Shown here: positions 52,485-62,776 of the stretch, piece by piece
Position numbering within the stretch: the first letter of the stretch is position 1
Layout of the letters: each line of letters opens with the position of its first letter
NCBI RefSeq assembly: GCF_025244905.1
Contig: NZ_CP104285.1
Location: 3,224,001 to 3,288,000 of the forward strand
Origin: Enterobacter mori
GTDB taxonomy: Bacteria; Pseudomonadota; Gammaproteobacteria; Enterobacterales; Enterobacteriaceae
Reading direction: 5' to 3'
Length of the DNA: 64,000 nt
The notes under the pieces: model-generated
Seen by the model: only the letters and a program-made list of their open reading frames with translations
Database searches by the model: none
What the model was told of the DNA's origin: nothing
Position numbers and translations under genes: made by a program

Positions 52485-54002
52485 TTAGCCTTCGTTGTGC
52501 ATCTCTAAGCTTTCAAGATCGTTCTGCAGCTGGACGGCTTTCGCATCGTCGTTACGCAGAGAATCCAGGTAGTCGAGATACTGCTGGTCAACGTCTTTCG
52601 TCACGTACACGCCGTTAAACACTGAGCATTCGAACTGCTGAATGTCCGGGTTCTCGGCACGCACCGCGTCGATCAGATCGTTCAGATCCTGGAAAATCAG
52701 GCCGTCGGCACCGATAATCTGGCGAATTTCGTCCACTTCACGACCGTGAGCAATCAGCTCGGTCGCGGTTGGCATGTCGATGCCGTACACGTTCGGGAAG
52801 CGAATTTCTGGCGCTGCAGATGCCAGGTACACTTTCTTCGCACCGGCTTCGCGTGCCATTTCGATAATCTGCTCAGACGTCGTACCGCGAACGATGGAAT
52901 CATCCACCAGCAGTACATTCTTGTCGCGGAACTCAGCGCGGTTGGCGTTCAGCTTACGACGTACGGACTTACGGCGCAGATGCTGGCCCGGCATGATAAA
53001 GGTGCGGCCAACGTAGCGGTTCTTCACGAAGCCCTGGCGGTATGGCTTATCCAGAATACGCGCGATTTCCAGCGCGATATCGCAGGAGGTTTCCGGGATA
53101 GGGATCACGACGTCGATATCGAGATCGTCCCACTCGCGGGCAATCTTCTCGCCGAGCTTCGTACCCATGTTCACGCGCGCGCTGTACACGGAAATTTTGT
53201 CGATGAACGAGTCCGGACGGGCGAAGTAAACGTATTCGAACAGGCACGGATTGCTGACCGGATTGTCAGCACACTGGCGGGTAAACAGCTGGCCCTTCTC
53301 AGTGATGTAGACCGCTTCGCCCGGCGCAACGTCACGCAGGAATTCAAAGCCCAGAGTGTCCAGCGCCACGCTTTCAGAGGCGACCATATACTCCGTACGA
53401 CCATCGCCGAGCTCACGTTTGCCGAGCACCAGAGGACGAATGCCGTTTGGATCGCGGAAAGCAACCATGCCGTGACCGATAATCATCGCCACGCAGGCAT
53501 ACGCACCGCGGATCTGACGATTTGTAGCGGCAATGGCAGCAAAAATGTTGTCCGCTTCCAGCGGGTAGTGACGGAAGTTATCCAGCTCGCTGGCGAACAC
53601 GTTGAGCAGAATTTCAGAATCAGAAGTGGTGTTAATGTGGCGACGTTTCTCTTCGAACAGCTTTTTACGCAGCTCGTGCGCGTTGGTCAGGTTGCCGTTA
53701 TGAGCAAGGGTGATGCCGTACGGTGAGTTGACGTAGAAAGGCTGTGCCTCAGAGGCGCTGGAACTGCCAGCAGTAGGATAACGAACGTGACCGATCCCCA
53801 TATTACCTTGCAGACGCTGCATATGGCGGGCTTCAAACACATCGTTTACCAGGCCATTCGCCTTACGTAAACGGAAGCAGTTGTTTGCATCAATGGTGAT
53901 GATACCCGCAGCATCCTGCCCACGGTGCTGAAGCACCGTTAACGCGTCATAAATCGACTGGTTTACCGGCATGAAACCGGCGATACCGACAATACCGCAC
54001 AT
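52485..54002 (-). CDS. purF: Amidophosphoribosyltransferase
   Basis: First enzyme of purine synthesis, 505 residues. Glutaminase domain begins CGIVGIAGF with Cys2 as nucleophile after Met removal. The phosphoribosyltransferase domain has PRPP loop [17 protein letters not shown] at about 363-379. No long propeptide is seen, as in E. coli. It lies 33 nt after cvpA in an operon controlled by PurR. Confidence 0.98.
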   Translation of the reverse strand: MCGIVGIAGFMPVNQSIYDALTVLQHRGQDAAGIITIDANNCFRLRKANGLVNDVFEARHMQRLQGNMGIGHVRYPTAGSSSASEAQPFYVNSPYGITLAHNGNLTNAHELRKKLFEEKRRHINTTSDSEILLNVFASELDNFRHYPLEADNIFAAIAATNRQIRGAYACVAMIIGHGMVAFRDPNGIRPLVLGKRELGDGRTEYMVASESVALDTLGFEFLRDVAPGEAVYITEKGQLFTRQCADNPVSNPCLFEYVYFARPDSFIDKISVYSARVNMGTKLGEKIAREWDDLDIDVVIPIPETSCDIALEIARILDKPYRQGFVKNRYVGRTFIMPGQHLRRKSVRRKLNANRAEFRDKNVLLVDDSIVRGTTSEQIIEMAREAGAKKVYLASAAPEIRFPNVYGIDMPTATELIAHGREVDEIRQIIGADGLIFQDLNDLIDAVRAENPDIQQFECSVFNGVYVTKDVDQQYLDYLDSLRNDDAKAVQLQNDLESLEMHNEG

Positions 54003-54035
54003 TCGTCTTTTCCTCGTTAAGCCACATCTCAGGGT

Positions 54036-54524
54036 TTATGCCCTGGGCAAAAAACTCGACGAGCTTTGCAGATAGTCAAAGAACCATCTGATGATGAAGC
54101 TGAACTCTGGAATGAGCTGCGATTTCTGCCAGTCTTCGCTTTTGGAGAACCCGGTGAAGGTATCCAGGAAGAACAGTATCGCGGCCACAATCAGCACGCC
54201 TCGCAACGCGCCGAAACAGATCCCGAGCACCCTGTCCGTTCCTGACAGACCGGTTTTCTCGACCAGCTGACCTATCACGTAATTGACGATAGCGCCGACA
54301 ATCAGCGTCGCGATAAACAGCACCGCGATGGCGATTCCGTTTCGGACCAGTTCATCTTCAAAGCCCGTGAACCAGACAGACAGGTAAGTGTAGTAATGAC
54401 TGGCAACAAAGAAAGCACAACCCCATGTCACCAGCGATAACGCTTCACGAACAAAGCCACGGATCAGGCTAACCAGACAGGAAAAACCAATCACCGCAAT
54501 GATGGCGTAATCAATCCAGACCAT
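54036..54524 (-). CDS. cvpA: Inner-membrane protein CvpA
   Basis: Membrane protein of 162 residues with four predicted helices (WIDYAIIAVIGFSCLVSLI is the first). Known in E. coli as needed for colicin V production. It is the first gene of the cvpA-purF-ubiX unit. Start at MVWIDYAI is used; the ORF extension to 54647 passes through the PurR box and is not real. Confidence 0.95.
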   Translation of the reverse strand: MVWIDYAIIAVIGFSCLVSLIRGFVREALSLVTWGCAFFVASHYYTYLSVWFTGFEDELVRNGIAIAVLFIATLIVGAIVNYVIGQLVEKTGLSGTDRVLGICFGALRGVLIVAAILFFLDTFTGFSKSEDWQKSQLIPEFSFIIRWFFDYLQSSSSFLPRA

Positions 54525-54580
54525 ATGTGTCCCACGATTTAACGCCCTGTCATCCAGTTCGGGGCGAATTCTAACAGAAA

Positions 54581-54596
54581 AAGAAAACGTTTGCGT
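54581..54596 (-). promoter_or_regulatory. PurR operator of the cvpA-purF operon
   Basis: Minus-strand ACGCAAACGTTTTCTT is a 16-bp match to the PurR box ACGCAAACGTTTGCGT and to the known purF operator. It ends 57 nt upstream of the cvpA ATG, so it overlaps the promoter. Confidence 0.9.
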
Positions 54597-54686
54597 AGGG
54601 ATTTCCTTCCCGCGCGTAAATAAAAAAGGCGCTGAAAAAATGTTCAACGCCGTGGCTTATTACGTCTCTTTGGACGTCTGCCATTC

Positions 54687-54768
54687 CCCCTCACCCCAGC
54701 CCTCTCCCTCAAGGGAGAGGGAGCAAACCATCCCCCCGCCCCTCTGGGGAGAGGGTTAGGGTGAGGGG
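54687..54768. repeat. 82-bp imperfect palindrome between dedD and cvpA
   Basis: Outer arms CCCCTCACCCCAGCCCTCTCCC (first 20 shown by range 54687-54708) and their near-complement at 54747-54768 differ at only two positions. Inside are two small hairpins, CCCTCTCCC-TCAA-GGGAGAGGG and CCCCTCTGGGG. Its arms recur at 10492-10524. It is followed by GCAAGATTTTATC, so it could also act on dedD. Confidence 0.85.
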
Positions 54769-54778
54769 CAAGATTTTA

Positions 54779-55465
54779 TCAGTTTGCGCTGTAGTTCATC
54801 ACCACACCACTCAGCCCGGAGATCTGCTTCAGCTCACCCAGCGACCCTTTCAGCTTATCTTTCGACGCTTCCGGCCCCACCAGGATACGGGTAATTTTAC
54901 CCTGCACCGGCGTGGAAGGTGAAGTGTAAACACGGTATCCCGCGCCGCGCAGTTTACTCACCACCTCGTTGACTTTATCGGCGTTTTTCAATGCGCCAAG
55001 CTGAACAACGTAGGCTTTACCGGTCGGTGCCGCGTCTTGTTTAGCCGGTGGTGGGGCTTCTGACGCTGCGGCCAGCTGCTCTGCCGCTTTATCCCGCTGC
55101 GGCTTCGGCTGCGGTTTCTCGACAGGCTTCGGTTTTTCAACAGCCTTAGGCTGCTCCACCGGAACCGGATCGATTTCGATGTTGTTATTCGCAGCCAGGC
55201 GAGAAGGGTCGAGCGACGGTGCGGCGGCATCGCCTGCACGCACCTCTTCTGCCGCACCCTCTGGCGGCTGAGCAGGCAGCGCCTGCGTTGCGGCTGGCAG
55301 CATGTCTGGCTCATCGCGATCGCCCGGTTTCGGCACCAGCGGAATGGCCGCAAACTCGTCCTGATAATGCTTTTTCTGCCCGTCGAGCAGTCCCGGAAGA
55401 ATAATCACCCCGAGCGCGACCAGCACAATGGTTCCTGTTAAACGGTTCTGAAACTTACTCGCCAC
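54779..55465 (-). CDS. dedD: SPOR-domain cell-division protein DedD
   Basis: Membrane-anchored division protein of 228 residues. One N-terminal transmembrane helix (GTIVLVALGVIILPGLL), a long Pro/Glu/Lys-rich linker with repeats of PKPVEKPQ-type, and a C-terminal SPOR domain (about 150-225, YVVQLGALKNADKVNEVVSKLRGAGY) that binds denuded septal peptidoglycan. E. coli DedD is 220 residues. The start overlaps the folC stop by 11 bases. Confidence 0.95.
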   Translation of the reverse strand: MASKFQNRLTGTIVLVALGVIILPGLLDGQKKHYQDEFAAIPLVPKPGDRDEPDMLPAATQALPAQPPEGAAEEVRAGDAAAPSLDPSRLAANNNIEIDPVPVEQPKAVEKPKPVEKPQPKPQRDKAAEQLAAASEAPPPAKQDAAPTGKAYVVQLGALKNADKVNEVVSKLRGAGYRVYTSPSTPVQGKITRILVGPEASKDKLKGSLGELKQISGLSGVVMNYSAN

Positions 55466-56723
55466 CGGTTCTCCCCGCGTCCATCACTTCCATGACATGT
55501 GCCACCGTGTGGAATGAACCACACACCAGCACGGTATCTTCTGGTTTAGCATCCGCCATCGCAGCATGCCAGGCCTGAGCCACGCTACTATAGATTGCGC
55601 CTGTGCCGAGATGTTCCGTCAACTGCTCAGCCGTCGCGCCACGCGGCCCCTCCAGAGGAGCACAATACCAGCTATCGACCACACTCTCCATGCAGGCCAG
55701 CGTCCCGCCGATATCTTTATCATGAAGCATACCGATAACCGCCAGCACGCGCCCGGTTTTTGGTAACGATTTGAGACGTCCTGCGAGATACGCCGCTGCG
55801 TGCGGGTTGTGGGCCACATCCAGAATCAGGCGCGGTGATTCGCTGACGATCTGGAAACGCCCGGGCAGAATGGCATTCTCAATGCCGTCGCGGATAGCCT
55901 GTTCGCTGACCGCCAATCCGCTGGCGCGCAGTGCCGCCAGCGCGGTGGCCGCGTTCGGCTGTGGCACCTGCGGTAACGGCAGATTGTCCAGCGCGCCCTG
56001 CGCATCGCTAAAGCGCCAGCCGTTGCCCTGAACCTCATAGTGCCAGTCCACGCCGCGGCGCAATAAATGAGCGCCCTTCTCTTTCGCCACGTCGGCGATG
56101 GTGTGCGGCATGTCCGGCTCGCCGACCACGGCTGGCTTATTCGCCCGGAAAATACCGGCCTTTTCACGGCCAATGCTTTCACGGTCTGGCCCCAGCCAGT
56201 CGGTATGATCCAATGCGATGCTGGTGACGACGGCGACATCCGCATCCACCATATTGGTGGCGTCAAGACGACCACCAAGGCCGACTTCCAGAATCACCAC
56301 GTCCAGCTGCGCCTGTTTGAACAGCCACAGGGCCGACAAAGTGCCGTATTCAAAATAGGTTAATGAGATCTCACCGCGTGCGGCTTCAATTTCTGCAAAC
56401 GACGCCGTATGCGCCGATTCCGGCAGTTCGCTGTTCTGCACGCGCACGCGCTCGGTGTAGCGCACCAGGTGTGGAGAGCTGTAAACGCCTACCTTGTAAC
56501 CCGCCGCCATCAGGACGGATTCCAGCGTGCGGCAGGTTGTGCCTTTCCCGTTGGTGCCCGCGACGGTGAACACGAACGGGGCCGGTTTGAGCACATCAAG
56601 ACGCGCGGCGACCTGGCTTACGCGTTCAAGCCCCATATCGATGGTTTTACTGTGCAGGTTTTCCAGATAAGAAAGCCACGCGGCCAGGGGCGACGTGGCT
56701 TGGGGAATGCTTTTATTTTCCAT
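55455..56723 (-). CDS. folC: Dihydrofolate synthase / folylpolyglutamate synthase
   Basis: Bifunctional Mur-ligase family enzyme of 422 residues, the E. coli length. ATP P-loop FVTVAGTNGKGTTCRTLES-like stretch (FTVAGTNGKGTTCRTL) at about 52-67. LEVGLGGRLDATN and DVAHNPHAAAYLAGRL are family signatures. Makes dihydrofolate and adds glutamates to folates. Its 3' end overlaps dedD; it follows accD by 70 nt. Confidence 0.97.
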   Translation of the reverse strand: MENKSIPQATSPLAAWLSYLENLHSKTIDMGLERVSQVAARLDVLKPAPFVFTVAGTNGKGTTCRTLESVLMAAGYKVGVYSSPHLVRYTERVRVQNSELPESAHTASFAEIEAARGEISLTYFEYGTLSALWLFKQAQLDVVILEVGLGGRLDATNMVDADVAVVTSIALDHTDWLGPDRESIGREKAGIFRANKPAVVGEPDMPHTIADVAKEKGAHLLRRGVDWHYEVQGNGWRFSDAQGALDNLPLPQVPQPNAATALAALRASGLAVSEQAIRDGIENAILPGRFQIVSESPRLILDVAHNPHAAAYLAGRLKSLPKTGRVLAVIGMLHDKDIGGTLACMESVVDSWYCAPLEGPRGATAEQLTEHLGTGAIYSSVAQAWHAAMADAKPEDTVLVCGSFHTVAHVMEVMDAGRTGGE

Positions 56724-56793
56724 AATGCCCGGTTGTCATTAACAGATTAGAAAGCAAAAGGGCAGCGCCAACCGGCCCTGCCCTTTTCAGTTA

Positions 56794-57699
56794 TCAGGCC
56801 TCGGGTTCCTGATCCGGTACGATCACGCCTTCGCGTGGCTCATCCGGGTTCGGCGCGGGCAGATTCATCAGCTTCGCCAGAACGCTTGCCAGTTTCAGGC
56901 GCATTTCCGGGCGGCGAACGATCATGTCGATAGCGCCTTTCTCGATGAGGAACTCACTGCGCTGGAAGCCCGGCGGCAGTTTTTCACGTACGGTTTGTTC
57001 GATAACGCGAGGACCGGCAAAGCCAATCAGCGCTTTTGGCTCAGCGATGTTCAGGTCGCCCAGCATTGCGAAGCTTGCAGAGACGCCACCCATGGTTGGG
57101 TCGGTCAGTACAGAAATGTACGGCAGACCGCGCTCCTGCATTTTCGCCAGCGCTGCAGAGGTTTTCGCCATCTGCATCAGGGACATCAGCGCTTCCTGCA
57201 TACGCGCACCACCTGAAGCGGAGAAGCAGATCAGCGGGCAGTTGTCTTCCAGCGCCTGCTCAACGGCACGCACGAAGCGCGCACCGACCACAGACCCCAT
57301 TGAGCCGCCCATAAAGGCGAACTCAAACGCGGCGGCAACAACCGGCATCTCATGCAGGGTGCCTTTCATGACGATCAGCGCGTCTTTCTCGCCGGTCTCT
57401 TTCTGTGCAGAGGCCAGACGATCTTTGTATTTTTTGGAATCACGGAACTTCAGCACGTCTTTTGGCTCAAGTTCGCTGCCCAGCTCTACCAGAGAGCCTT
57501 CGTCCAGCAGGCTATGCAGGCGGTTGCGCGCCGACATACGCATGTGGTGGTCACATTTTGGACACACTTCAAGATTGCGTTCCAGCTCTGCACGATACAG
57601 AACCTGGCCGCAGCTATCACACTTCGTCCATACCCCTTCAGGAATGCTCGCTTTACGCGTTGGGGTAATGTTGCTTTTAATTCGTTCAATCCAGCTCAT
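56794..57699 (-). CDS. accD: Acetyl-CoA carboxylase carboxyltransferase subunit beta
   Basis: Carboxyltransferase beta subunit, 301 residues. N-terminal zinc ribbon with CDSCG and CPKCD is at about 27-50. The crotonase-fold domain follows, with [21 protein letters not shown] and [18 protein letters not shown]. The start [10 protein letters not shown] at 57699 is used; an upstream extension of 28 residues is not family-like. It works with AccA, encoded elsewhere. Confidence 0.97.
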   Translation of the reverse strand: MSWIERIKSNITPTRKASIPEGVWTKCDSCGQVLYRAELERNLEVCPKCDHHMRMSARNRLHSLLDEGSLVELGSELEPKDVLKFRDSKKYKDRLASAQKETGEKDALIVMKGTLHEMPVVAAAFEFAFMGGSMGSVVGARFVRAVEQALEDNCPLICFSASGGARMQEALMSLMQMAKTSAALAKMQERGLPYISVLTDPTMGGVSASFAMLGDLNIAEPKALIGFAGPRVIEQTVREKLPPGFQRSEFLIEKGAIDMIVRRPEMRLKLASVLAKLMNLPAPNPDEPREGVIVPDQEPEA

Positions 57700-57853
57700 T
57701 GATAACCTTTCTGCCTGAACCTGGTCGTATGCCAGTTTTGCTATAAGAGGCGAATAATGCCATTTTTGCCTCCAACAGACCATGAATGTTGCACATTAAA
57801 ACATAACAGCCCGAAACTTTGGATAAAAAAGTGGTCGAACCGCCAGCGTGCAT

Positions 57854-58513
57854 TTACTTCGCTTGTTTAGCTGCCGCCCGTTTGTGGCGGATGATTTCGA
57901 TAACACCCGGCAGCACAGAAAGCACAATAATCGCTACAATCAGCAACTTAAGGTTTTCCTGAACCACTGGCAGATCGCCAAACAGGTAGCCTGCGTAAGT
58001 AAAGAGCAGTACCCACAGCAGCGCACCGACAACGTTATACATCGCAAAATGACGATAGGACATATGCCCCATTCCTGCCACAAACGGTGCAAAGGTACGA
58101 ACGATGGGGACAAAACGGGCAAGAATAATGGTTTTGCCGCCGTGACGCTCGTAAAAGGCATGCGTTTTATCTAAATAGCTGCGGCGGAAAATTTTTGAGT
58201 CCGGATTACTGAAGAGCCGTTCTCCGAACACCCGCCCAATCGTGTAGTTGACCGCATCACCGATAATCGCGGCGATGATCATCAACACTACCATTAAATG
58301 GACATTCAGGTCGTTGGTCGGCAGTGCAGATAACGCTCCGGCTACAAACAGCAGCGAATCCCCCGGCAGGAACGGCGTCACAACCAGACCCGTTTCACAG
58401 AACAGGATCAGGAACAGAATGGCATATACCCAGACGCCATACTGCGCGACCAGTTCCGCCAGGTGAACATCAATATGCAGAATGAAATCAATCAGAAAAC
58501 GTATTACGTCCAT
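57854..58513 (-). CDS. dedA: DedA-family membrane protein
   Basis: Inner-membrane protein of 219 residues, five or so helices. DedA family motifs [22 protein letters not shown] and GRVFGERLF...[21 protein letters not shown] are present, including conserved Arg and Glu. Family members are proposed lipid flippases, tied to undecaprenyl phosphate recycling and membrane potential. The exact role of DedA itself is not known. 28 nt after truA. Confidence 0.95.
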   Translation of the reverse strand: MDVIRFLIDFILHIDVHLAELVAQYGVWVYAILFLILFCETGLVVTPFLPGDSLLFVAGALSALPTNDLNVHLMVVLMIIAAIIGDAVNYTIGRVFGERLFSNPDSKIFRRSYLDKTHAFYERHGGKTIILARFVPIVRTFAPFVAGMGHMSYRHFAMYNVVGALLWVLLFTYAGYLFGDLPVVQENLKLLIVAIIVLSVLPGVIEIIRHKRAAAKQAK

Positions 58514-58541
58514 ATTGTCTAAGCCTTAATTGCACCTTTGT

Positions 58542-59354
58542 TTAGTCCGCTAAAAACAGCGGGCCCATTGGCGGTTTTGGCAGGTCAAACCGATCCGGAT
58601 AATCCACCGAGACCAGATACAGCCCTTCCGCTTTCGCCGTTGCTGCCGCAAGCGTTCTGTCCTTCGCTGCCAGCAGTTCTGCAATCCAGCTCTCCGGCTG
58701 GTGTCCGGCACCCACTTCCATCAGGCTGCCAACAATATTCCGCACCATATGATGTACAAAGGCATTGGCTTTGATATCTACCACCACATACGCACCATAA
58801 CGACTGACGTTAATGTGCATGACGTTACGCCACGGCGTACGGGACTGACACTGCACCGCACGAAACGACGTAAAGTCATTTTCTCCAATCAGACACTGCG
58901 CCGCACGCTGCATACGTTCTGCATCAAGCGGCTCATAAAAATGCGTCACGCCCTGACTTAACACTGCCGGACGCAGACGCTGGTTGTAGATGACGTAGCG
59001 GTAGCGTCGCGCAGTGGCGCTGAAACGCGCATGAAAATCATCCGGCACAGCTTTCACCCAACGCACAGCAATGTCACCAGGTAAATTCGCATTTACACCC
59101 AGCGTCCAGGCAGCATCCTTGCGCACGGCGGTGGTTTCAAAGTGCACCACCTGCCCTGTGCCGTGAACACCGGCGTCGGTTCGGCCTGCGCATAAGACGT
59201 TAATCGGCTCATTCGCTACCTGAGAAAGCGCTTTCTCCAGCTTTTCCTGAACACTGCGCACTTCGTTCTGACGCTGCCAGCCATAATATTTACTGCCATC
59301 GTATTCAATGCCGAGGGCAATTCTATGGACCGGCTTTTGTTCCACTTCTGACAT
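58542..59354 (-). CDS. truA: tRNA pseudouridine(38-40) synthase
   Basis: Makes pseudouridine at positions 38, 39 and 40 of the tRNA anticodon arm. It has 270 residues. Catalytic D60 is in [35 protein letters not shown] is the conserved C-terminal signature. It abuts usg by a single-base overlap and precedes dedA. Confidence 0.97.
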   Translation of the reverse strand: MSEVEQKPVHRIALGIEYDGSKYYGWQRQNEVRSVQEKLEKALSQVANEPINVLCAGRTDAGVHGTGQVVHFETTAVRKDAAWTLGVNANLPGDIAVRWVKAVPDDFHARFSATARRYRYVIYNQRLRPAVLSQGVTHFYEPLDAERMQRAAQCLIGENDFTSFRAVQCQSRTPWRNVMHINVSRYGAYVVVDIKANAFVHHMVRNIVGSLMEVGAGHQPESWIAELLAAKDRTLAAATAKAEGLYLVSVDYPDRFDLPKPPMGPLFLAD

Positions 59355-60367
59355 CAGTACAGGTACTCCTGCACCAGCTTCTCGGCGATTTTGACCGCCA
59401 TCAACGCGCCGCCAAAACGTACGTTATCGGCAACGGACCAGAACTGTACCTGCTCGGGCATGCCGTAATCGTTGCGCACGCAGCCAACGGAAAGATGCGC
59501 GCTACCGGTGGCATCGCCCACCTGGGTCGGGAATTCACTCTCTTCGGAAAGGACGATATCTTCACCGCGGCTAAACGCATCGCGCGCTTCTTCTGCCGCC
59601 AGCGGACGCAGGGCTTCAAAGCCAACCATCTGCGCGTGCCCGTAGAAGACCGGGGACTGCACAACGTTAGCAGAGATCATCAGCCCTTCATCCTGCAGCA
59701 CTTTGCGCACTTCATCGACGATACGACGCTCTTCGCGCACGGAACCTTCACGATCCGGCAGCAGTGGCAGCATGTTGAATGCCAGCTGGCGACCAAAGAA
59801 ATCGTCTTCGTCAATCGGAATACCGTTCAGCAGCTTCGCGCTCTGCCCGGCCAGCGCATCGACCGCTTTTTTACCGTTAGCGGAGGCCGACAGCAGGCTT
59901 GTCACATTAATACGAGACAGGCCACCGTCGTCGATCAGCGGTTTCAGGGCGGTCAGCAGCTGACTGGTCAGGCTGTTCGGCACCGCAATGACGTTACGGT
60001 TGCGGTAGTCAGCCAGCACAAACGGGTTCACGTCCGGCACCACCAGCGGCACATCCGGCTCCATTGAGAACAGGCCGCTGAGGTCGATCACCAGGCAGCC
60101 TGCGTTTGTCGCCTCTTCAATGTACGCCGCAGTCGCCTCAGCGCCCGCGGCGAAAAATGCCAGCTGCGCCTGCGTCCAGTCGAACGCTGCCGCATCCTGG
60201 ACCATGACGGATTTACCGTTAAAACGCAGATGCTCACCTGCGCTGTCGGTACGCGCCAGCGCATAGATGTCGCCCACCGGGAACTGACGCTCAGCAAGGG
60301 TTTCGAGCAGGGCTTCGCCCACGGCACCCGTGGCACCTAAAATGGCAATGTTCCAGCCTTCAGACAT
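59354..60367 (-). CDS. usg: Aspartate-semialdehyde dehydrogenase-like protein USG-1
   Basis: Protein of 337 residues with the NAD(P)-binding [14 protein letters not shown] at about 10-23 and the Asd-like C-terminal domain. In true Asd the active site has Cys within an NC-T motif; here the matching stretch reads [10 protein letters not shown], with Ser in place of Cys. It thus probably lacks dehydrogenase activity. Its role is unknown. Co-directional with pdxB (upstream) and truA; the pdxB terminator lies between. Confidence 0.94.
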   Translation of the reverse strand: MSEGWNIAILGATGAVGEALLETLAERQFPVGDIYALARTDSAGEHLRFNGKSVMVQDAAAFDWTQAQLAFFAAGAEATAAYIEEATNAGCLVIDLSGLFSMEPDVPLVVPDVNPFVLADYRNRNVIAVPNSLTSQLLTALKPLIDDGGLSRINVTSLLSASANGKKAVDALAGQSAKLLNGIPIDEDDFFGRQLAFNMLPLLPDREGSVREERRIVDEVRKVLQDEGLMISANVVQSPVFYGHAQMVGFEALRPLAAEEARDAFSRGEDIVLSEESEFPTQVGDATGSAHLSVGCVRNDYGMPEQVQFWSVADNVRFGGALMAVKIAEKLVQEYLY

Positions 60368-60383
60368 GGTGGTTTACTCCAGA

Positions 60384-60425
60384 AATAAAAAAGCGTCCCT
60401 GTCGGAGTATCCGGCAGGGAGCATT
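60384..60425 (-). terminator. Terminator of pdxB
   Basis: On the minus strand stem TCCCTGCCGG / CCGACAGGGA, followed by CGCTTTTTTATTT. It lies between the pdxB stop and the usg start. Some read-through would be needed for co-transcription of usg and truA. Confidence 0.85.
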
Positions 60426-60434
60426 AAGAAGACA

Positions 60435-61571
60435 TTAATGTGCCGGATGATGAACGGCGTTAAACCCGAGTTTATGCAGCAGCGTCGCCGCCGTTGCGTC
60501 GTCGCAGATCACATACAGGGAAGACCACTCGCGGCGCTCAACATAGTTCTTACGCAGTTTATCAAACTCACCCGGCAAACCCGCTGATTTACGCAGCAGC
60601 GCATCATCGCGGCGCACATCATACACCAAATGCACCAGCCTTTTCAGCGTTGCCTGATCGAGCGGGCCATGCAGAGTGATGCGACCAAATTCAGGCGCGG
60701 GGAGTAAGGTATCCAGCGCTACCTGCTGTGGATGGCCGATAAAGGCGCTGTAGGCTTCAAACACCTGCGTCGTGCCGCGCGCTTTGCCTTCAAGCGTGTA
60801 GCCGGCGATATGCGCGGTTCCCACGTCCACCTTGTTGAGTAGCTCAACGTTGAGATCCGGCTCAGGTTCCCAGACGTCCAGCACCACGCTCAGATCTTGT
60901 CCCTCTGTCAGACATTTCAACAGTGCGGCGTTGTCCACGACCGGGCCACGGCAGGCATTTATCAGAATAGTGCCAGCCTTCAGACGGCGGATCAGCGTTT
61001 CATCGGCCAGATGAAGAGACTTATACGGCCCCTCTTTGAAAAGCGGCGTGTGGAAGGTGATCACATCACACTGTTCAACCAGCTCATCCAGCGAGCGGAA
61101 GTCGCCTTCATCGCCGTTGTCTTTGCGCGGCGGGTCGCATAGCAAGGTGCGGATCCCTAACGCTTCAAAACGCTTTTGCAGGCGACCACCCACGTTGCCC
61201 ACGCCGACAATCCCCACGGTGCGGTCTTTCAGCGCAAAACCATCGCGCTCGGCCAGCATCAGCAGCGAGGAGAAAACGTATTCCACAACGGCAATGGCGT
61301 TACAGCCCGGCGCGGCAGAGAAGCCGATCCCCGCCTGCTTAAGCCACTTGTCATCCACATGATCGGTCCCTGCCGTTGCGGTCCCGACAAATTTCACCGT
61401 TTTGCCGGAGAGCAACGTCTCATTTACTTTGGTCACCGAGCGTACCATCAGGGCATCGGCATCATCCAGTTCGTTGACCGGAATCGGGCGACCAGGGACA
61501 GCCTTAACGTCGCCAAGGCGGCTAAACAGCTCGCGGGCGTAAGGCATATTTTCATCAACGAGGATTTTCAC
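60435..61571 (-). CDS. pdxB: Erythronate-4-phosphate dehydrogenase
   Basis: NAD-dependent D-isomer 2-hydroxyacid dehydrogenase of the pyridoxal phosphate pathway, 378 residues. The nucleotide loop [15 protein letters not shown] is at about 120-134. Catalytic Arg ([10 protein letters not shown]), Glu (WEPEPDL) and His ([11 protein letters not shown]) are present. The C-terminal dimerisation domain (about 285-378) is specific to PdxB. Divergent from flk with 112 nt between. Confidence 0.97.
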   Translation of the reverse strand: MKILVDENMPYARELFSRLGDVKAVPGRPIPVNELDDADALMVRSVTKVNETLLSGKTVKFVGTATAGTDHVDDKWLKQAGIGFSAAPGCNAIAVVEYVFSSLLMLAERDGFALKDRTVGIVGVGNVGGRLQKRFEALGIRTLLCDPPRKDNGDEGDFRSLDELVEQCDVITFHTPLFKEGPYKSLHLADETLIRRLKAGTILINACRGPVVDNAALLKCLTEGQDLSVVLDVWEPEPDLNVELLNKVDVGTAHIAGYTLEGKARGTTQVFEAYSAFIGHPQQVALDTLLPAPEFGRITLHGPLDQATLKRLVHLVYDVRRDDALLRKSAGLPGEFDKLRKNYVERREWSSLYVICDDATAATLLHKLGFNAVHHPAH

Positions 61572-61683
61572 GTCTGAGTACCTGTTTGAGAGGAAGAAAA
61601 CCTGCCAAGTGTGCCATAATCTCGCCGCCAGGCATATATGTCCGCCGGGTTAACGCTGAGTTTTGACTTTAAGGATTCCGACG

Positions 61684-62691
61684 ATGCAGCCTATTTCAGG
61701 TACGCCGCCGCGCCCTCCGGGTGAAGGCCCCTTAACGCCGCCGAGTGTTGCAGGCGAACAGCCGCTCTCCACGCAACAGCGCACCGTGCTGGAGCGACTG
61801 ATCACGCGCCTGATTGCGCTGACGTCGCAACAAAACGCGGAAGTCTGGGCCGGGGTGAAGCATGACCTGGGCGTGAAGAACGACGCACCGCTGCAGTCGC
61901 GCCACTTCCCTGCTGCCGAGCAGAACCTTAACCAGCGAATCAACGCCGCGCAGCAGCATCACACCACTCGCCAGATTGTGTCGCAACTGACCGAGCTACT
62001 GGGCCAGGGGAACAATCGCCAGGCGGTCAGTGATTTTATTCGCCAACAGTATGGCCAGACTGCCCTGAGCCAGCTCACGCCCGATCAGCTCAAAACCGTG
62101 TTGACGCTGCTGCAAACTAATCAGCTGTCGATTCCACAGCCTCAGCAGCGCCCGGCGACCGAGCGTCCGCTGCTGCCTGCCGAGCACAACACGCTCAAGC
62201 AGATGGTGACCAAACTGGCCGCCGCTACCGGCGAGTCGACAAAACTCATCTGGCAATCCATGCTGGAGCTGTCCGACGTGAAAAGCGGCGAGTTGATCCC
62301 GGCCAGACAGTTTACGCATCTGGTCACCTGGCTGCAGGCGCGCCAGACGCTCAGCACGCAAACTACCCCTACCCTGCACACGGTTCAGGCAGCATTGAAA
62401 CAACCGCTCGAACCGCACGAGTTTGAGGCGGTTCGGGATTATGTCCAGCAGACCTGGCAGGCCACGCCACAAACGGTGCTGACCACCGCGCAGGTGCAGG
62501 ATATATTGAATCAGATCTTTGTCCGTCGCGCCGAGCGCGAAGGCGGCATTCCTGAAGCACGGAACATTCAGCCGATTTACAGCCCGCTGTTTGCGCCAGT
62601 CGTCGAGACGTTCAGAACGCTCTCTGCGCGTCCGGGGTTGATGTTTATTGCGTTGCTGATTGCGCTGGCGATTTTCTGGCTGGTTGCTTAA
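61684..62691 (+). CDS. flk: Flagellar checkpoint protein Flk
   Basis: Protein of 335 residues with one C-terminal membrane anchor (LMFIALLIALAIFWLVA) and a Pro-rich, Gln-rich soluble part. In Salmonella and E. coli Flk acts in the coupling of hook/rod assembly with FlgM export. It starts at MQPISGTPPRPPG with AAGGA eight bases upstream. Four more residues than E. coli (331). Divergent from pdxB. Confidence 0.93.
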   Translation: MQPISGTPPRPPGEGPLTPPSVAGEQPLSTQQRTVLERLITRLIALTSQQNAEVWAGVKHDLGVKNDAPLQSRHFPAAEQNLNQRINAAQQHHTTRQIVSQLTELLGQGNNRQAVSDFIRQQYGQTALSQLTPDQLKTVLTLLQTNQLSIPQPQQRPATERPLLPAEHNTLKQMVTKLAAATGESTKLIWQSMLELSDVKSGELIPARQFTHLVTWLQARQTLSTQTTPTLHTVQAALKQPLEPHEFEAVRDYVQQTWQATPQTVLTTAQVQDILNQIFVRRAEREGGIPEARNIQPIYSPLFAPVVETFRTLSARPGLMFIALLIALAIFWLVA

Positions 62692-62695
62692 AACT

Positions 62696-62770
62696 GCCGG
62701 GTGGCGGCTACGCCTTACCCGGCCTACGGTTCGTCCGGTTGTAGGCCCGGTAAGCGAAGCGCCACCGGGC
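62696..62770. repeat. REP pair (BIME) between flk and yfcJ
   Basis: GCCGGGTGGCGGCTACGC...CCGGCCTAC (62696-62727) and GTAGGCCCGGTAAGC...CCACCGGGC (62741-62770), inverted to each other between convergent genes. Confidence 0.9.
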
Positions 62771-62776
62771 ATAAAA

